Assembly: GCA_937896885.1 (NCBI GenBank)
Contig: CALBNX010000071.1
Span: 6,565-70,564, forward strand
Length of the DNA: 64,000 nt
From: an uncultured Clostridia bacterium
GTDB lineage: Bacteria > Bacillota > Clostridia > Oscillospirales > Acutalibacteraceae
Direction: 5' to 3'
Both the position numbers and the translations under genes were made by a program. Under the pieces are notes generated by a model, which saw nothing but the letters and a program-made list of their open reading frames with translations, did not search any database and was not told the origin of the DNA. Below are positions 8,940 to 17,493 of the stretch, piece by piece (positions within the stretch are counted from its first letter, which is position 1; each line of letters opens with the position of its first letter).

Positions 8940-8951
8940 TATAAGTACCTC

Positions 8952-10625
8952 TTATTTAAAATAGTAAACTCTACATTCGTAAGGTCTTGTTACGAAAGCG
9001 TTGCGGTTAACCGGATTAATCTTATAGTTGTTGAGAACAAGCTCACCATCTGCAAGGTTAATTCCTTCAGGAGCTTTAAAGTGAACACTCTTTTCTGTAA
9101 ATGAGCAAACAACAAGAACTTTTTCACCATCAAGATTTCTCTCATAAACGAAGAGTTCATTACTGTTTTCATAGTACTGTTTGAAATCACCATAAATTGC
9201 AACTTCATGTTCTTTTCTGAATTTAAGAAGTTTACGATAATAGTTAAGGATTGAATTTTCGTCTGCCTCTGCCTGTGCTACATTGATTTCTGTGTAGTTA
9301 GGGTTAAGATTGAACCAAGGCTCAACTGTTGAGAAACCTGCATAAGCACTATCATCCCATTGAACAGGAGTTCTTGAGTTTTCACGAGAACCACCATTTG
9401 CAAGTTTAACGAAACGGTCACCCTTAATGCCCAATTTATTGAACATCTTTTGATTATTGAAAGTAATCATATCTTTAAACTCATCAATAGAGTGAAGTTC
9501 GATATTTGTCATACCGATTTCCTGACCTTGATAGATGAAAGGTGTACCTTTTTGCAAATAACACATTGTAGCAAGCATTTTACCACTTTCAACCCTGTAT
9601 TTAAGTGAGCCGTAACGGTCAATAATTCTTGGATGGTCGTGATTTTCAAGATAGAGTGTGTGCCAACCCTTGCCATTCATTGCGTCATACCATTTTTGAT
9701 AGCACTTCTTCATTGCTTTAAGGCTAAATGGTGTTTTAATCCAGTCTGTCATAAAGCAGTCTGCTTCAAGATGGTCAAAACTGAACATTGTCTTAAGAAC
9801 CTGTGTTTCATCTTCTTTAACGAAACGAAGAACCTTTTCAGGTGTGATAAGTGGACCTTCACCAACTGTGAAGCAATCATATTTTGAAAGAACATCATCA
9901 TGGAATTCTTTAAGATATTCGTAAAGGTGTGGACCACAGTTATAGTGCTCCATACCACAAGCAACAGGAATTGGGAATCCGTTTGGAAGTCCCTCTTTCT
10001 TTGAAATATATGTAATAACGTCTTCACGGAAGCCATCAACACCCATATCAAGCCAGAATTTCATAATATTCTTAACTTCTTCTCTGACTTTTGGGTTATC
10101 CATATTAAGGTCAGGCTGACCTTTTGTGAATACGTGAAGATAATACTCGTCAACCTCAGGTACATATTCCCAAGCGCCACCTTCAAAAGTTGAAAGCCAG
10201 TTATTTGGTGGTCTTTTGCCGTCCTTACCCTTACCTTTTCTCCAAATATAATAATCATGGTATGGGTTATCAACACTCTTGCAAGCTTCTTTGAACCAAT
10301 GATGTTCAGTTGAAGTGTGGTTAACAACAAGGTCCATAAACACTTTCATACCACGCTCGTGACAACCTGCAAGGACTTTTTTGAATGTTTCCATATCGCC
10401 ATATTCAGGGTTAATATCCATATAATCGGCAATATCATAACCATAGTCAGCGTTAGGTGATTTGAAAAGTGGTGAGAACCAGATAGCATCAATACCAATA
10501 CTCTTTATGTAATCGAGTTTTGAATAAATACCCTCAAGGTCACCAATACCGTCACCGTTTGAGTCTTTAAAACTTCTTGGCCAAATTTGGTAAACTACCA
10601 TTTCTTTATACCAAGCTTTTTTCAT
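8952..10625 (-). CDS. GH13 alpha-glucosidase (oligo-1,6-glucosidase / MalL type)
   Basis: A cytoplasmic retaining alpha-glucosidase of 557 aa with no signal peptide. It opens with the family signature WYKEMVVYQIWPRSF and the calcium-site loop DSNGDGIGDLEG. The catalytic triad is visible: nucleophile D202 (GFREDVI), acid/base E256 (TVGEG) and transition-state D330 (ENHDHPR). The residue before the nucleophile is Glu where MalL and DexB usually have Met, which could affect specificity. The C-terminal beta domain is complete. GGGGTG precedes the ATG. It leads an operon with two MFS carriers. Sucrose, isomaltose and trehalose-6-phosphate hydrolases are alternatives. Confidence 0.92.
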   Translation of the reverse strand: MKKAWYKEMVVYQIWPRSFKDSNGDGIGDLEGIYSKLDYIKSIGIDAIWFSPLFKSPNADYGYDIADYMDINPEYGDMETFKKVLAGCHERGMKVFMDLVVNHTSTEHHWFKEACKSVDNPYHDYYIWRKGKGKDGKRPPNNWLSTFEGGAWEYVPEVDEYYLHVFTKGQPDLNMDNPKVREEVKNIMKFWLDMGVDGFREDVITYISKKEGLPNGFPIPVACGMEHYNCGPHLYEYLKEFHDDVLSKYDCFTVGEGPLITPEKVLRFVKEDETQVLKTMFSFDHLEADCFMTDWIKTPFSLKAMKKCYQKWYDAMNGKGWHTLYLENHDHPRIIDRYGSLKYRVESGKMLATMCYLQKGTPFIYQGQEIGMTNIELHSIDEFKDMITFNNQKMFNKLGIKGDRFVKLANGGSRENSRTPVQWDDSAYAGFSTVEPWFNLNPNYTEINVAQAEADENSILNYYRKLLKFRKEHEVAIYGDFKQYYENSNELFVYERNLDGEKVLVVCSFTEKSVHFKAPEGINLADGELVLNNYKINPVNRNAFVTRPYECRVYYFK

Positions 10626-10680
10626 AAAAATAACACCCCTATTTTATTATAGAATATATACATAATTAGTATAACATATA

Positions 10681-10710
10681 AAATGCAAAATGCAAAGTGC
10701 AAAGTGCAAA
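10681..10710. repeat. Short tandem TGCAAAA/TGCAAAG repeat
   Basis: About four heptamers alternating TGCAAAA and TGCAAAG. A similar tract (TGCAAAA, TGCAGAG) lies at 56659-56681. No gene is visible between 10626 and 10725. Confidence 0.6.
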
Positions 10711-10725
10711 ATATTTCAAAAAAAT

Positions 10726-10751
10726 AAGGAATGATATCGCTATCATCCCTT
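10726..10751 (-). terminator. Terminator of the rubredoxin gene
   Basis: An 11-bp stem (10726-10736 with 10741-10751, one G-U pair) with a TCGC/GCGA tetraloop and a TTATTTTTTT tail on the minus strand. Confidence 0.85.
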
Positions 10752-10764
10752 AAACAACCAATTT

Positions 10765-10923
10765 TTATTCTTCTTTGGCAAATCGCTCTTTTACCACACC
10801 GCATTCGGGACAGAAAAACGTTTCAGGTAATTCCTCAAATTTTGTTCCCGGAGTTATATCCATTTTAGGATTGCCGTCGTTTTCGTCATACATCCAACCG
10901 CAGACTTCACACACATAAACCAT
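10765..10923 (-). CDS. Rubredoxin
   Basis: A small one-iron electron carrier used in anaerobes for oxygen or peroxide detoxification and other redox steps. The start at 10923 gives 52 aa and has GAGGTG upstream; a longer frame from 10962 lacks a site. Both iron-binding motifs are present: CEVCGW near the N-terminus and CPECGV near the C-terminus. The DPxxGIxPGT-type segment appears as DITPGTKFEELPE. Length is exact for the family. It is monocistronic, with a terminator after it. Confidence 0.96.
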   Translation of the reverse strand: MVYVCEVCGWMYDENDGNPKMDITPGTKFEELPETFFCPECGVVKERFAKEE

Positions 10924-11033
10924 AAAAACACCTCGTTTTTTGTAATATGTGTTGATGCACAAGAAATATTCATGTCAAAGGTCAAAAGAGTTTGAAAAAT
11001 TAGGAGTTTATCGGGATAGTTAATATGATAAGC

Positions 11034-11110
11034 GTAGGGTGGGGGCTTGCTCCCGCCGTTTGAAGTGCATAGGATATTTAGGTTCGGCGGAGGGCAAGCC
11101 CCCGCCCTAC
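11034..11110. repeat. Long inverted repeat of the GTAGGG-GGGGCTTGC family
   Basis: The left arm (11034-11058) and right arm (11085-11110) are near-perfect inverted copies, differing by one substitution and one small indel. They are separated by 26 AT-rich bases. Each arm is itself palindromic around GGGGCTTGCTCCC. Related single arms occur at 44951-44970 and 56896-56922. The rest of 10963-11152 shows no gene. Confidence 0.8.
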
Positions 11111-11152
11111 ATTGTTTTAAATATCTCCAATAAATTCAAATTTGTGCGTTAC

Positions 11153-12079
11153 TTAAAAATCAATTTCTGCAGTAATCATATAATGGTCAGATGCGAATGA
11201 ATTACCAATCTTTGCATTTTGCACATTGTATGATTTTATTTTCATTGTATCATCAGCAAAAATAAAATCTATTGGCGCATCTTCCTTTTCACCTGTCCAA
11301 CCGTGATATGTTGCAATTTTGTCGCCATTTTCCACAACTGTATTAGCACTTGTAAACCCATTTGCACTGAGAATTTTAATTGCTTCACCATCAATACTCT
11401 GGTTAAAGTCGCCTGTTATTACTGTTTTAGCATCAGGGTAGCTCTTCTTTAACTCTTGTGATTTGTTTAGAATAAGATTACCACCTAAATTTTGTGCTTC
11501 TGTGCTTACGTGGTCAAGATGAGTATTCATATGAATGTATTTAAACCCTGTTGTCTTGTTTTCGAGTACGGCATAAGAGCAAATTCTGTAACAAGCAGCA
11601 CCATCGAATTTTGATTCTTTGTCGGGTGTATTTGAAATCCAAAAAGTGCCACTATCCAAAAGATTATATTTTTCTTTAAGATAGAAAATGCCACTCATTT
11701 CTGACGTTTTTTCTTCAGCGTCACCGCCACGCTTTATGCCATAATATTCATATTGTGGCAAAAGCTCTTTAAAATGTTCAACCCAGAATGTATTGATTTC
11801 CTGAACGCCAAAAGAATCAGGTAAAGTATTGTTCATCTGTTGTGCAAAAAGATGTGCACGACGGGTTGTGTATGTGCCCTTAATCAAGTTACCCCAAGGT
11901 GCCGCAGTATTATAACTTGCAATTAAAAGTTCGCTATTATTTTGAACTCTATCTTGTGCTGATTTAATCTCAACATCAGGCGTCATAGGATAAGCAGCGA
12001 AAAAGCCACCAACCGCAACTGCTACTGCTATTGCGACACTACCTAAACCAATTAAAGATACTTTAACTTTTTTATTCAT
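11153..12079 (-). CDS. Membrane-anchored endonuclease/exonuclease/phosphatase-family protein
   Basis: A metal-dependent phosphohydrolase-fold protein of the EEP superfamily (DNase I-like). Residues 8-30 form a hydrophobic signal anchor (VSLIGLGSVAIAVAVAVGGFFAA), so the 308-aa protein probably acts outside the membrane. Core motifs follow in order: IASYNT, the metal-binding glutamate in GVQEIN, MNTHLDH, ITGDFN and a C-terminal SDH. GGGGATG precedes the ATG. Substrates in this family range from nucleic acids to phospholipids and sugar phosphates, so none can be assigned. It is flanked by the inverted repeat at 11034 and the MITE-like element at 12097. Confidence 0.85.
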   Translation of the reverse strand: MNKKVKVSLIGLGSVAIAVAVAVGGFFAAYPMTPDVEIKSAQDRVQNNSELLIASYNTAAPWGNLIKGTYTTRRAHLFAQQMNNTLPDSFGVQEINTFWVEHFKELLPQYEYYGIKRGGDAEEKTSEMSGIFYLKEKYNLLDSGTFWISNTPDKESKFDGAACYRICSYAVLENKTTGFKYIHMNTHLDHVSTEAQNLGGNLILNKSQELKKSYPDAKTVITGDFNQSIDGEAIKILSANGFTSANTVVENGDKIATYHGWTGEKEDAPIDFIFADDTMKIKSYNVQNAKIGNSFASDHYMITAEIDF

Positions 12080-12096
12080 AAATACATCCCCTTTTC

Positions 12097-12375
12097 TTAA
12101 GTTGGCGAGAATAATCCAAAATAGTTTTTTGAATAGATATTTTTGCCAATCTATTGTTAAAATACTCGTAAATCCACAAAGGATTTACTGTGTTTTGTGC
12201 CTCAGCTTGACAAAAATCTCCTATTCAAAAAATCTTCGACCTGAAAACGAAGAATTTTTATTGGATTTTTGGTTGCTGAGCACGATGGAAGGCTGACGCC
12301 TTTCGAGTGAGAAGCACCGAAAAGCCTTAAAAATTATCGTTTTAAGACTGTTTTGGATTATTCTCACCAACTTAA
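12097..12375. mobile_element. MITE-like non-coding element with 21-25 bp terminal inverted repeats
   Basis: The ends 12097-12121 and 12351-12375 are inverted repeats matching at 24 of 25 positions. The outermost four bases are TTAA on both sides and may be a target-site duplication. Inside are nested palindromes: 12125-12136 with 12221-12232, the hairpin TAAATCC...GGATTTA (12169-12187), GAAGGC-TGAC-GCCTTTC, and about 12245-12260 with 12326-12344. There is no credible gene; the short frames inside run across these palindromes. It fills the space between the EEP gene and the trkA promoter. Confidence 0.65.
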
Positions 12376-12416
12376 ATTTATCACATTTTTTTGTATAGGT
12401 CAATTATTAAAAAATA

Positions 12417-12445
12417 TTGTAAAATCAGATTAGTTGTGGTAATAT
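12417..12445 (+). promoter_or_regulatory. Promoter of trkA-trkH
   Basis: TTGTAA (12417-12422), a 17-base spacer and TAATAT (12440-12445), 42 bases before the trkA ATG and outside the MITE-like element. Confidence 0.65.
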
Positions 12446-12487
12446 GTTATTTAGTGAAATTATAATCATTTAACGGAGACTGAAATT

Positions 12488-13843
12488 ATGAATATAGTAA
12501 TTGTTGGTGACGGCAAAGTCGGCGCAACACTTGTTGAATATCTTTCACTTGAAAATCACAATGTGGTTGTTATTGACCGTGACCAGAAAGTCGTTGAACA
12601 AATGGTAAATAACTTTGATGTTATGGGTATTTGTGGCAACGGTGCAAGCTATGACATTCAGGTTGAAGCAGGTGTCTCGGACGCAGATGTTTTTATTGCC
12701 GCAACATCATCTGACGAGCTTAATATTCTCTCTTGCCTTGTTGCAAAGAGAATTGGTGCAGAACACACTATTGCCCGTGTGCGCAACCCTGAATATTTAA
12801 AGCAGTTACCATTCTTTAAAGATTCATTGGGGCTCAGTATGGTTATTAACCCCGAGCTTGATGCGGCTAACGAAATTGCAAAAGTATTAAGATTTCCTAA
12901 CGCTATTAATATTGAATCGTTCTATCGTGGAAGAGTTGACCTTGCAGAGTTAAAGCTTGAAGAAGGTAATCCCCTTTGCGATATGAAGCTTATGGACATC
13001 TTCAACACATTCAAATACAGAGTTTTAATTTGTGCCGTTCAACGCAAAAATGAAGTGATTATCCCTCGTGGTGATTTCGTGCTTCAAAAAGGTGACAAAA
13101 TTCATGTTACTGCACCTCGCGGAGTACTTGTTAAGTTTATGAAGCAACTTGGCATTTATAAGCACAGCACAAAGAACATTATGATTATTGGTGGTGGCAA
13201 GATGGGTTATTATCTTGCTCGTCAGCTGTCAGAAACCGGTGGATATAATGTTAAAATTCTTGAAATCGACCCTGACCGTTGCGAACATCTTTGCGAAAAT
13301 CTTCCAAATGTTGATATTATCAACGGTGATGGAACTGATAAAGCAACCCTTATGGAGCAAGGGCTCAAACATCAAGATGCTTTTGTTGCTTTGACAAGAA
13401 TTGACGAAGAAAACATTATCGCTGCTATGTATGCTTCTGCACTTGGAATTCGCAAGACAGTAGCAAAAGTAAACCGTGTATCTTATGATGTACTTGAAAG
13501 CATCGGCGTTGATAGTGCATTTTCGTCAAAAGCCATTGCAGCAAACAGAATTATCGGTTATGTCCGTGCTCTTGATAATTCAGGAGAATCAAGCGTTCAG
13601 ACTCTCTATAAATTGGTTGGTGGTCAAGTTGAAGCTCTTGAATTTAAGATAACAAGTGATTTTAAGGGTATTGATGTTCCACTTAAAGAACTTGAGCTAA
13701 ACAAAGACACACTTATTGCAGCCATTGTTCGTAACCATCAGGTTATGTTTCCAAGTGGTAATGATGCAATTGAACTTGGTGACAGCGTTATCATTGTTTC
13801 AAAGAGTCAGCTGTTAAGAAGTATTAACGAAATTTTTGAATAA
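12488..13843 (+). CDS. trkA: Trk potassium uptake regulatory subunit TrkA
   Basis: A peripheral NAD(H)-binding regulator that gates the TrkH potassium channel. The 451-aa protein is the full-length type with two RCK halves. Each half has a Rossmann N-domain (VGDGKVGATL near residue 6; IGGGKMGYYLA near 234) followed by an RCK_C ligand domain. GGAG precedes the ATG. trkH starts nine bases downstream, so they are co-expressed. Length and domain order match E. coli TrkA. Confidence 0.95.
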   Translation: MNIVIVGDGKVGATLVEYLSLENHNVVVIDRDQKVVEQMVNNFDVMGICGNGASYDIQVEAGVSDADVFIAATSSDELNILSCLVAKRIGAEHTIARVRNPEYLKQLPFFKDSLGLSMVINPELDAANEIAKVLRFPNAINIESFYRGRVDLAELKLEEGNPLCDMKLMDIFNTFKYRVLICAVQRKNEVIIPRGDFVLQKGDKIHVTAPRGVLVKFMKQLGIYKHSTKNIMIIGGGKMGYYLARQLSETGGYNVKILEIDPDRCEHLCENLPNVDIINGDGTDKATLMEQGLKHQDAFVALTRIDEENIIAAMYASALGIRKTVAKVNRVSYDVLESIGVDSAFSSKAIAANRIIGYVRALDNSGESSVQTLYKLVGGQVEALEFKITSDFKGIDVPLKELELNKDTLIAAIVRNHQVMFPSGNDAIELGDSVIIVSKSQLLRSINEIFE

Positions 13844-13852
13844 GGTATTTTT

Positions 13853-15298
13853 ATGAATTTAAAAATGGTGACGAAAACCGTGGGCAGACTTTTAAAAGCG
13901 GAAGCACTGCTTATGCTTTTGCCCTTAATGGTTTCAGTTTATTATAAAGAAAATATTTTATATGTTTATGGGATTGTAATTGGTTTGATTTTAGCCGTTG
14001 GTACATTGATGACCATGCCAAAACCCGAAACAAAAACCATTTATGCTCGTGAAGGATTTGCTATTGTTTCACTTTCATGGATATTTATGTCAGTTTTTGG
14101 TGCTTTGCCTTTTGTAATATCTGGTGCTATCCCGTCATTTGTTGATGCATTGTTTGAAACCGTGTCAGGTTTCACCACAACAGGCGCTTCTATATTAAGC
14201 AATATCGAAGCATTGCCTAAAAGTCTTCTCTTCTGGCGTTCATTCACTCATTGGATTGGTGGCATGGGCGTTATCGTATTTGTACTTGCAATTCTTCCAA
14301 AAAAAGAAATGCAATCAATGCATATTTTAAGAGCAGAAGTTCCTGGCCCAACCGTGGGCAAGCTCGTTTCAAAGGCTACTGTTACAGCTCGTATCCTTTA
14401 CATTATATACACGGTTCTTACTATTGCAGAAATCATTTCTTTGCTTTGCTGCAAAATGCCACTTTTTGATAGCGTTACAACAGCTTTCGCAACTGCAGGA
14501 ACTGGTGGTTTTTCAGTTAAAAACACTAGTATTGCCGCCTATGACAATATTGGTGCAGAAATTGTAATCTCTTTATTTATGTTATTGTTTGGCATAAACT
14601 TCAACTTGTTTTATTTATTCCTTGTCAAACAATTCAGGAGAGTTTTTAAAAGTGAAGAACTTTGGTCATATCTTGGTGTCATTGCAATTTCAATATTGCT
14701 TGTTTCGTTTAATGTTTATCCATTAGTTGAAAATTTCGGAACAGCATTACGTCAGGCTGGATTTCAAGTAATTTCAATTATTACAACCACAGGCTTTGTA
14801 ACTGCCGACTTTGCACAATGGCCTATGTTTTCACAAATGATATTGTTTGTTCTAATGTTTATAGGTGCTTGTGCAGGTTCAACCGGCGGTGGACTTAAAG
14901 TCGGAAGAATGATTATTATTGTCAAAGCAGTATGGAGAGAGCTTAGACGTGCAATCAACCCAAAACGTGTAAAAGCAATTAAGCTTGATGGTGCCGTTAT
15001 TGAAAAAGATGTTGTTCTTACCACCTCCGCTTACTTTATCATTTATATGTTTATAATTGGAATTTCTTCATTATTAATCTCCATTGATAATTTTGATTTT
15101 ACAACAACAATCACGGCTATTGTAACTTGTATAAATAACGTAGGACCCGGTTTCGCGGCGGTGGGGCCAACTGAGAATTTTGCAGATTTCAGTAATTTCT
15201 CAAAAATAATTCTTTCTGCTAATATGCTCATTGGCAGACTTGAAATTTTTCCAATTATGATTTTATTCATGCGCTCAACATGGAAAAAAAGCACTTAA
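13853..15298 (+). CDS. trkH: Trk potassium uptake channel subunit TrkH
   Basis: A potassium-translocating membrane subunit of 481 aa with four membrane-pore-membrane repeats. Selectivity-filter-like glycines are visible in SGFTTTGAS, ATAGTGGFSV, TTTGFVTADF and NNVGPGFAAVG. The basic VTKTVGRLLKAEALLMLLPL start is typical of TrkH. It needs TrkA, encoded just upstream. The stop codon is inside the left arm of a bidirectional terminator. The gene converges on ktrA. Confidence 0.94.
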   Translation: MNLKMVTKTVGRLLKAEALLMLLPLMVSVYYKENILYVYGIVIGLILAVGTLMTMPKPETKTIYAREGFAIVSLSWIFMSVFGALPFVISGAIPSFVDALFETVSGFTTTGASILSNIEALPKSLLFWRSFTHWIGGMGVIVFVLAILPKKEMQSMHILRAEVPGPTVGKLVSKATVTARILYIIYTVLTIAEIISLLCCKMPLFDSVTTAFATAGTGGFSVKNTSIAAYDNIGAEIVISLFMLLFGINFNLFYLFLVKQFRRVFKSEELWSYLGVIAISILLVSFNVYPLVENFGTALRQAGFQVISIITTTGFVTADFAQWPMFSQMILFVLMFIGACAGSTGGGLKVGRMIIIVKAVWRELRRAINPKRVKAIKLDGAVIEKDVVLTTSAYFIIYMFIIGISSLLISIDNFDFTTTITAIVTCINNVGPGFAAVGPTENFADFSNFSKIILSANMLIGRLEIFPIMILFMRSTWKKST

Positions 15299-15321
15299 GG
15301 TTTTTCACCTTAAGTGCTTTT
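15287..15321. terminator. Bidirectional terminator between trkH and ktrA
   Basis: A 12-bp perfect stem (15290-15301 with 15307-15318) and five-base loop, flanked by A's on one side and TTTTTG on the other. It overlaps the trkH stop and ends just before the ktrA stop. Confidence 0.92.
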
Positions 15322-15324
15322 TGT

Positions 15325-15975
15325 TTATTCCATTTTCTCTAATTTGTTCTTATCAGCTACAACAATCAATTTCATAGATGTTTCCAATGGTTTTGTAGGG
15401 TCAATATCAGTTGAAACATCATTGTTTTGCTGAATGGCAATCACATTTATTGAGTATTTTTTTCTTAAATTTAAATCAACAAGCGTTTTCCCGTCCCACT
15501 CTGATTTAACATCAATCTCAACCAAGGAAATGTTGCTTGTAAGCTCAATAATATCAACAAATCCGGAACTTAACAAATTTTTAGCAAGACGGATTCCTGA
15601 TTCGCGTTCAGGCAAGACAACCTTATCAGCACCAACACGACTTAATATTTTTGCGTGCATTTCATTGCTACATTTAACGATAACAGTTTTCACACCTGCT
15701 TCTTTGCAAAGAGTAGTTGCCATCACACTTGTTTCAAGACTACCTGAAATTGCAATTATCACCACATCCATATTAGAAATCCCAAGTTGTTTGATAGCTT
15801 CCGCATCAGTAATATCAGCGCATCTGCAAACAGGAAGTTCAGAGACTGCATCATTTACAAGGTCTTCTCGATTATCAACAGCAAGTACATCTGCTCCGTT
15901 TTCAACAAGTTCCTTCGCAACAGCAAGGCCATATCTGCCCAGACCAAAAACCGCATAAGAATTATTAGTTTTCAT
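15325..15975 (-). CDS. ktrA: Ktr potassium uptake regulatory subunit KtrA
   Basis: A single-RCK cytoplasmic regulator of the KtrB channel that binds nucleotides and often c-di-AMP. ATG at 15975 is preferred over a TTG at 15984 because AAAGG is well spaced from it; this gives 216 aa. The Rossmann motif is VFGLGRYGLAVA, followed by the acidic ribose-binding segment LAVDNRE and a C-terminal RCK_C lobe. It follows ktrB by 15 bases on the same strand. The length (half of TrkA) separates it from the Trk system encoded opposite. Confidence 0.93.
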   Translation of the reverse strand: MKTNNSYAVFGLGRYGLAVAKELVENGADVLAVDNREDLVNDAVSELPVCRCADITDAEAIKQLGISNMDVVIIAISGSLETSVMATTLCKEAGVKTVIVKCSNEMHAKILSRVGADKVVLPERESGIRLAKNLLSSGFVDIIELTSNISLVEIDVKSEWDGKTLVDLNLRKKYSINVIAIQQNNDVSTDIDPTKPLETSMKLIVVADKNKLEKME

Positions 15976-15990
15976 ATAAATCAACCTTTC

Positions 15991-17349
15991 TCAACCAACG
16001 CTTATTTCTTCAATAGGTGTTTTCACAATATTTTGACTGCTTTTTTTCATATTCAAAGCAACTGCTAATGAAATCGGACCTATTCTTCCTAAATACATCG
16101 TCACAATTATAATAATCTTTGCCCATACATTAAATGTAGATGTGAGATTACGAGTTAAGCCCACAGTTGCCGTTGCACTAACAGTTTCATAAATAATATC
16201 TAACGCAGGTGCGTCACATACCGTCGCAAGCAATACAGTTGACACAAACATAATGATAAACGACATTGAAAAAACAGCCACTGCTTTTTTCACAGCCTTC
16301 GGTGGAATTGAACGATTAAACGCAGTAACATCATTTTTGTTTCGTACCATTGCAACTGCCGTCAAGAACAATACCATTGCAGTAATTGTTTTGATACCAC
16401 CTGCCGTACCTACCGGTGAACCACCAATAAACATCAAAACAAGAGAAACAAATGCAGATGCATTTGTAAGATTTTCTTGAGGTATTGTTGCAAACCCTGC
16501 TGTTCTTGTTGTTACAGATTGAAAAAAGGATATTTGTATTTGGTCAAAAAGTGAAAGATTACCGATTGTTTTCTCATTGCTATATTCAAACAAGAAAAAC
16601 GCTAATGTTCCTGCAACGATTAACAATCCTGTCATAGACAACGCCAATTTGCTATGCAAAGACAATCTTTTAAAACACTTTATACCCTGTTGCCTGTAAA
16701 TTCTAATTACTCTAATTACATCCCACCAAACAATATAACCAATACCACCAACTATAATTAAAACACTTGTCACCATATTTATAACAGGGTTTGTTGCGTA
16801 TTCGCAAAGACTATTTGGTGAAATTATGTCAATGCCCGCATTACAAAAAGCTGAAATAGAATTGAAAATTGAAATCCATATACCACGAACACCATATTCC
16901 GGCACAAAAACTGTCATATATAATAATGCACCAGTTCCTTCAACAATGAAAGTTGCACTGATAACATTTTTTACAAAACGCACGAGACCTGAAAGCGTGT
17001 TAAGATTAAAAGCATCCTGAATTAACAATCGGTCAGAAATTCCCATCTTTTTGTGTAGAGCAACCATAACTCCCGACATAACAGTAACAACGCCAAGACC
17101 ACCAAGTTGAATAAGACAAAGAATTACAGCCTGGCCAAACACACTCCATGTACTAACAGTTGGCAAAGTTACAAGCCCCGTAACACAAGTGGCTGTTGTT
17201 GCAGTGAAAAGAGCGTCAATATATGAAACCGAGTTTCCATCAGCAGAACTTATAGGTAAAACCAATAAAAAGCTCCCAATAATAATAACCGCAATAAAAC
17301 TCAGCATTATGAAATGCGTTGTTGATAAAGTTTTGCGTTTTTTAGTCAT
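15991..17349 (-). CDS. ktrB: Ktr potassium uptake channel subunit KtrB
   Basis: A potassium (often sodium-coupled) channel subunit of 452 aa, shorter at the N-terminus than TrkH. Filter glycines appear in TATCVTGLV, NAGIDI, RTAGFATI and ATVGLTRNL. Four M1-P-M2 repeats can be traced by hydrophobicity. AAAGGAAAG precedes the ATG. It is operonic with ktrA, and its promoter faces that of alr. Family assignment is firm; ion coupling is not readable. Confidence 0.93.
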   Translation of the reverse strand: MTKKRKTLSTTHFIMLSFIAVIIIGSFLLVLPISSADGNSVSYIDALFTATTATCVTGLVTLPTVSTWSVFGQAVILCLIQLGGLGVVTVMSGVMVALHKKMGISDRLLIQDAFNLNTLSGLVRFVKNVISATFIVEGTGALLYMTVFVPEYGVRGIWISIFNSISAFCNAGIDIISPNSLCEYATNPVINMVTSVLIIVGGIGYIVWWDVIRVIRIYRQQGIKCFKRLSLHSKLALSMTGLLIVAGTLAFFLFEYSNEKTIGNLSLFDQIQISFFQSVTTRTAGFATIPQENLTNASAFVSLVLMFIGGSPVGTAGGIKTITAMVLFLTAVAMVRNKNDVTAFNRSIPPKAVKKAVAVFSMSFIIMFVSTVLLATVCDAPALDIIYETVSATATVGLTRNLTSTFNVWAKIIIIVTMYLGRIGPISLAVALNMKKSSQNIVKTPIEEISVG

Positions 17350-17383
17350 AAAAACTTTCCTTTACTAAAAAAGCAGATTAAAC

Positions 17384-17412
17384 TTGTTTTTATAGACAAA
17401 ATCTATTATAAT
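17384..17412 (+). promoter_or_regulatory. Promoter of alr
   Basis: TTGTTT (17384-17389), a 17-base spacer and TATAAT (17407-17412). It points toward the ktrB promoter. Confidence 0.7.
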
Positions 17413-17425
17413 AAGTTTGAAAATA

Positions 17426-17454
17426 ATTATATCATAAAAAAACTATTATATCAA
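17426..17454 (-). promoter_or_regulatory. Promoter of ktrB-ktrA
   Basis: On the minus strand: TTGATA (17449-17454), a 17-base spacer and TATAAT (17426-17431). The -10 boxes of this and the alr promoter are only 13 bases apart and face each other, so polymerase occupancy is probably exclusive. Confidence 0.75.
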
Positions 17455-17493
17455 TATAAATAAAGCAGTTCCCAACAGAGAAGGTATTAGAAA

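Noticed and set aside
12102..12403. Two short frames (60-64 codons) inside the MITE-like element
   Set aside because: Both cross the terminal inverted repeats and palindromes; neither has a start signal or a recognisable motif.
17350..17493. c-di-AMP riboswitch before ktrB or alr
   Set aside because: The predicted leaders are only about 70 bases and AT-rich, with no conserved pseudoknot motifs of that class.
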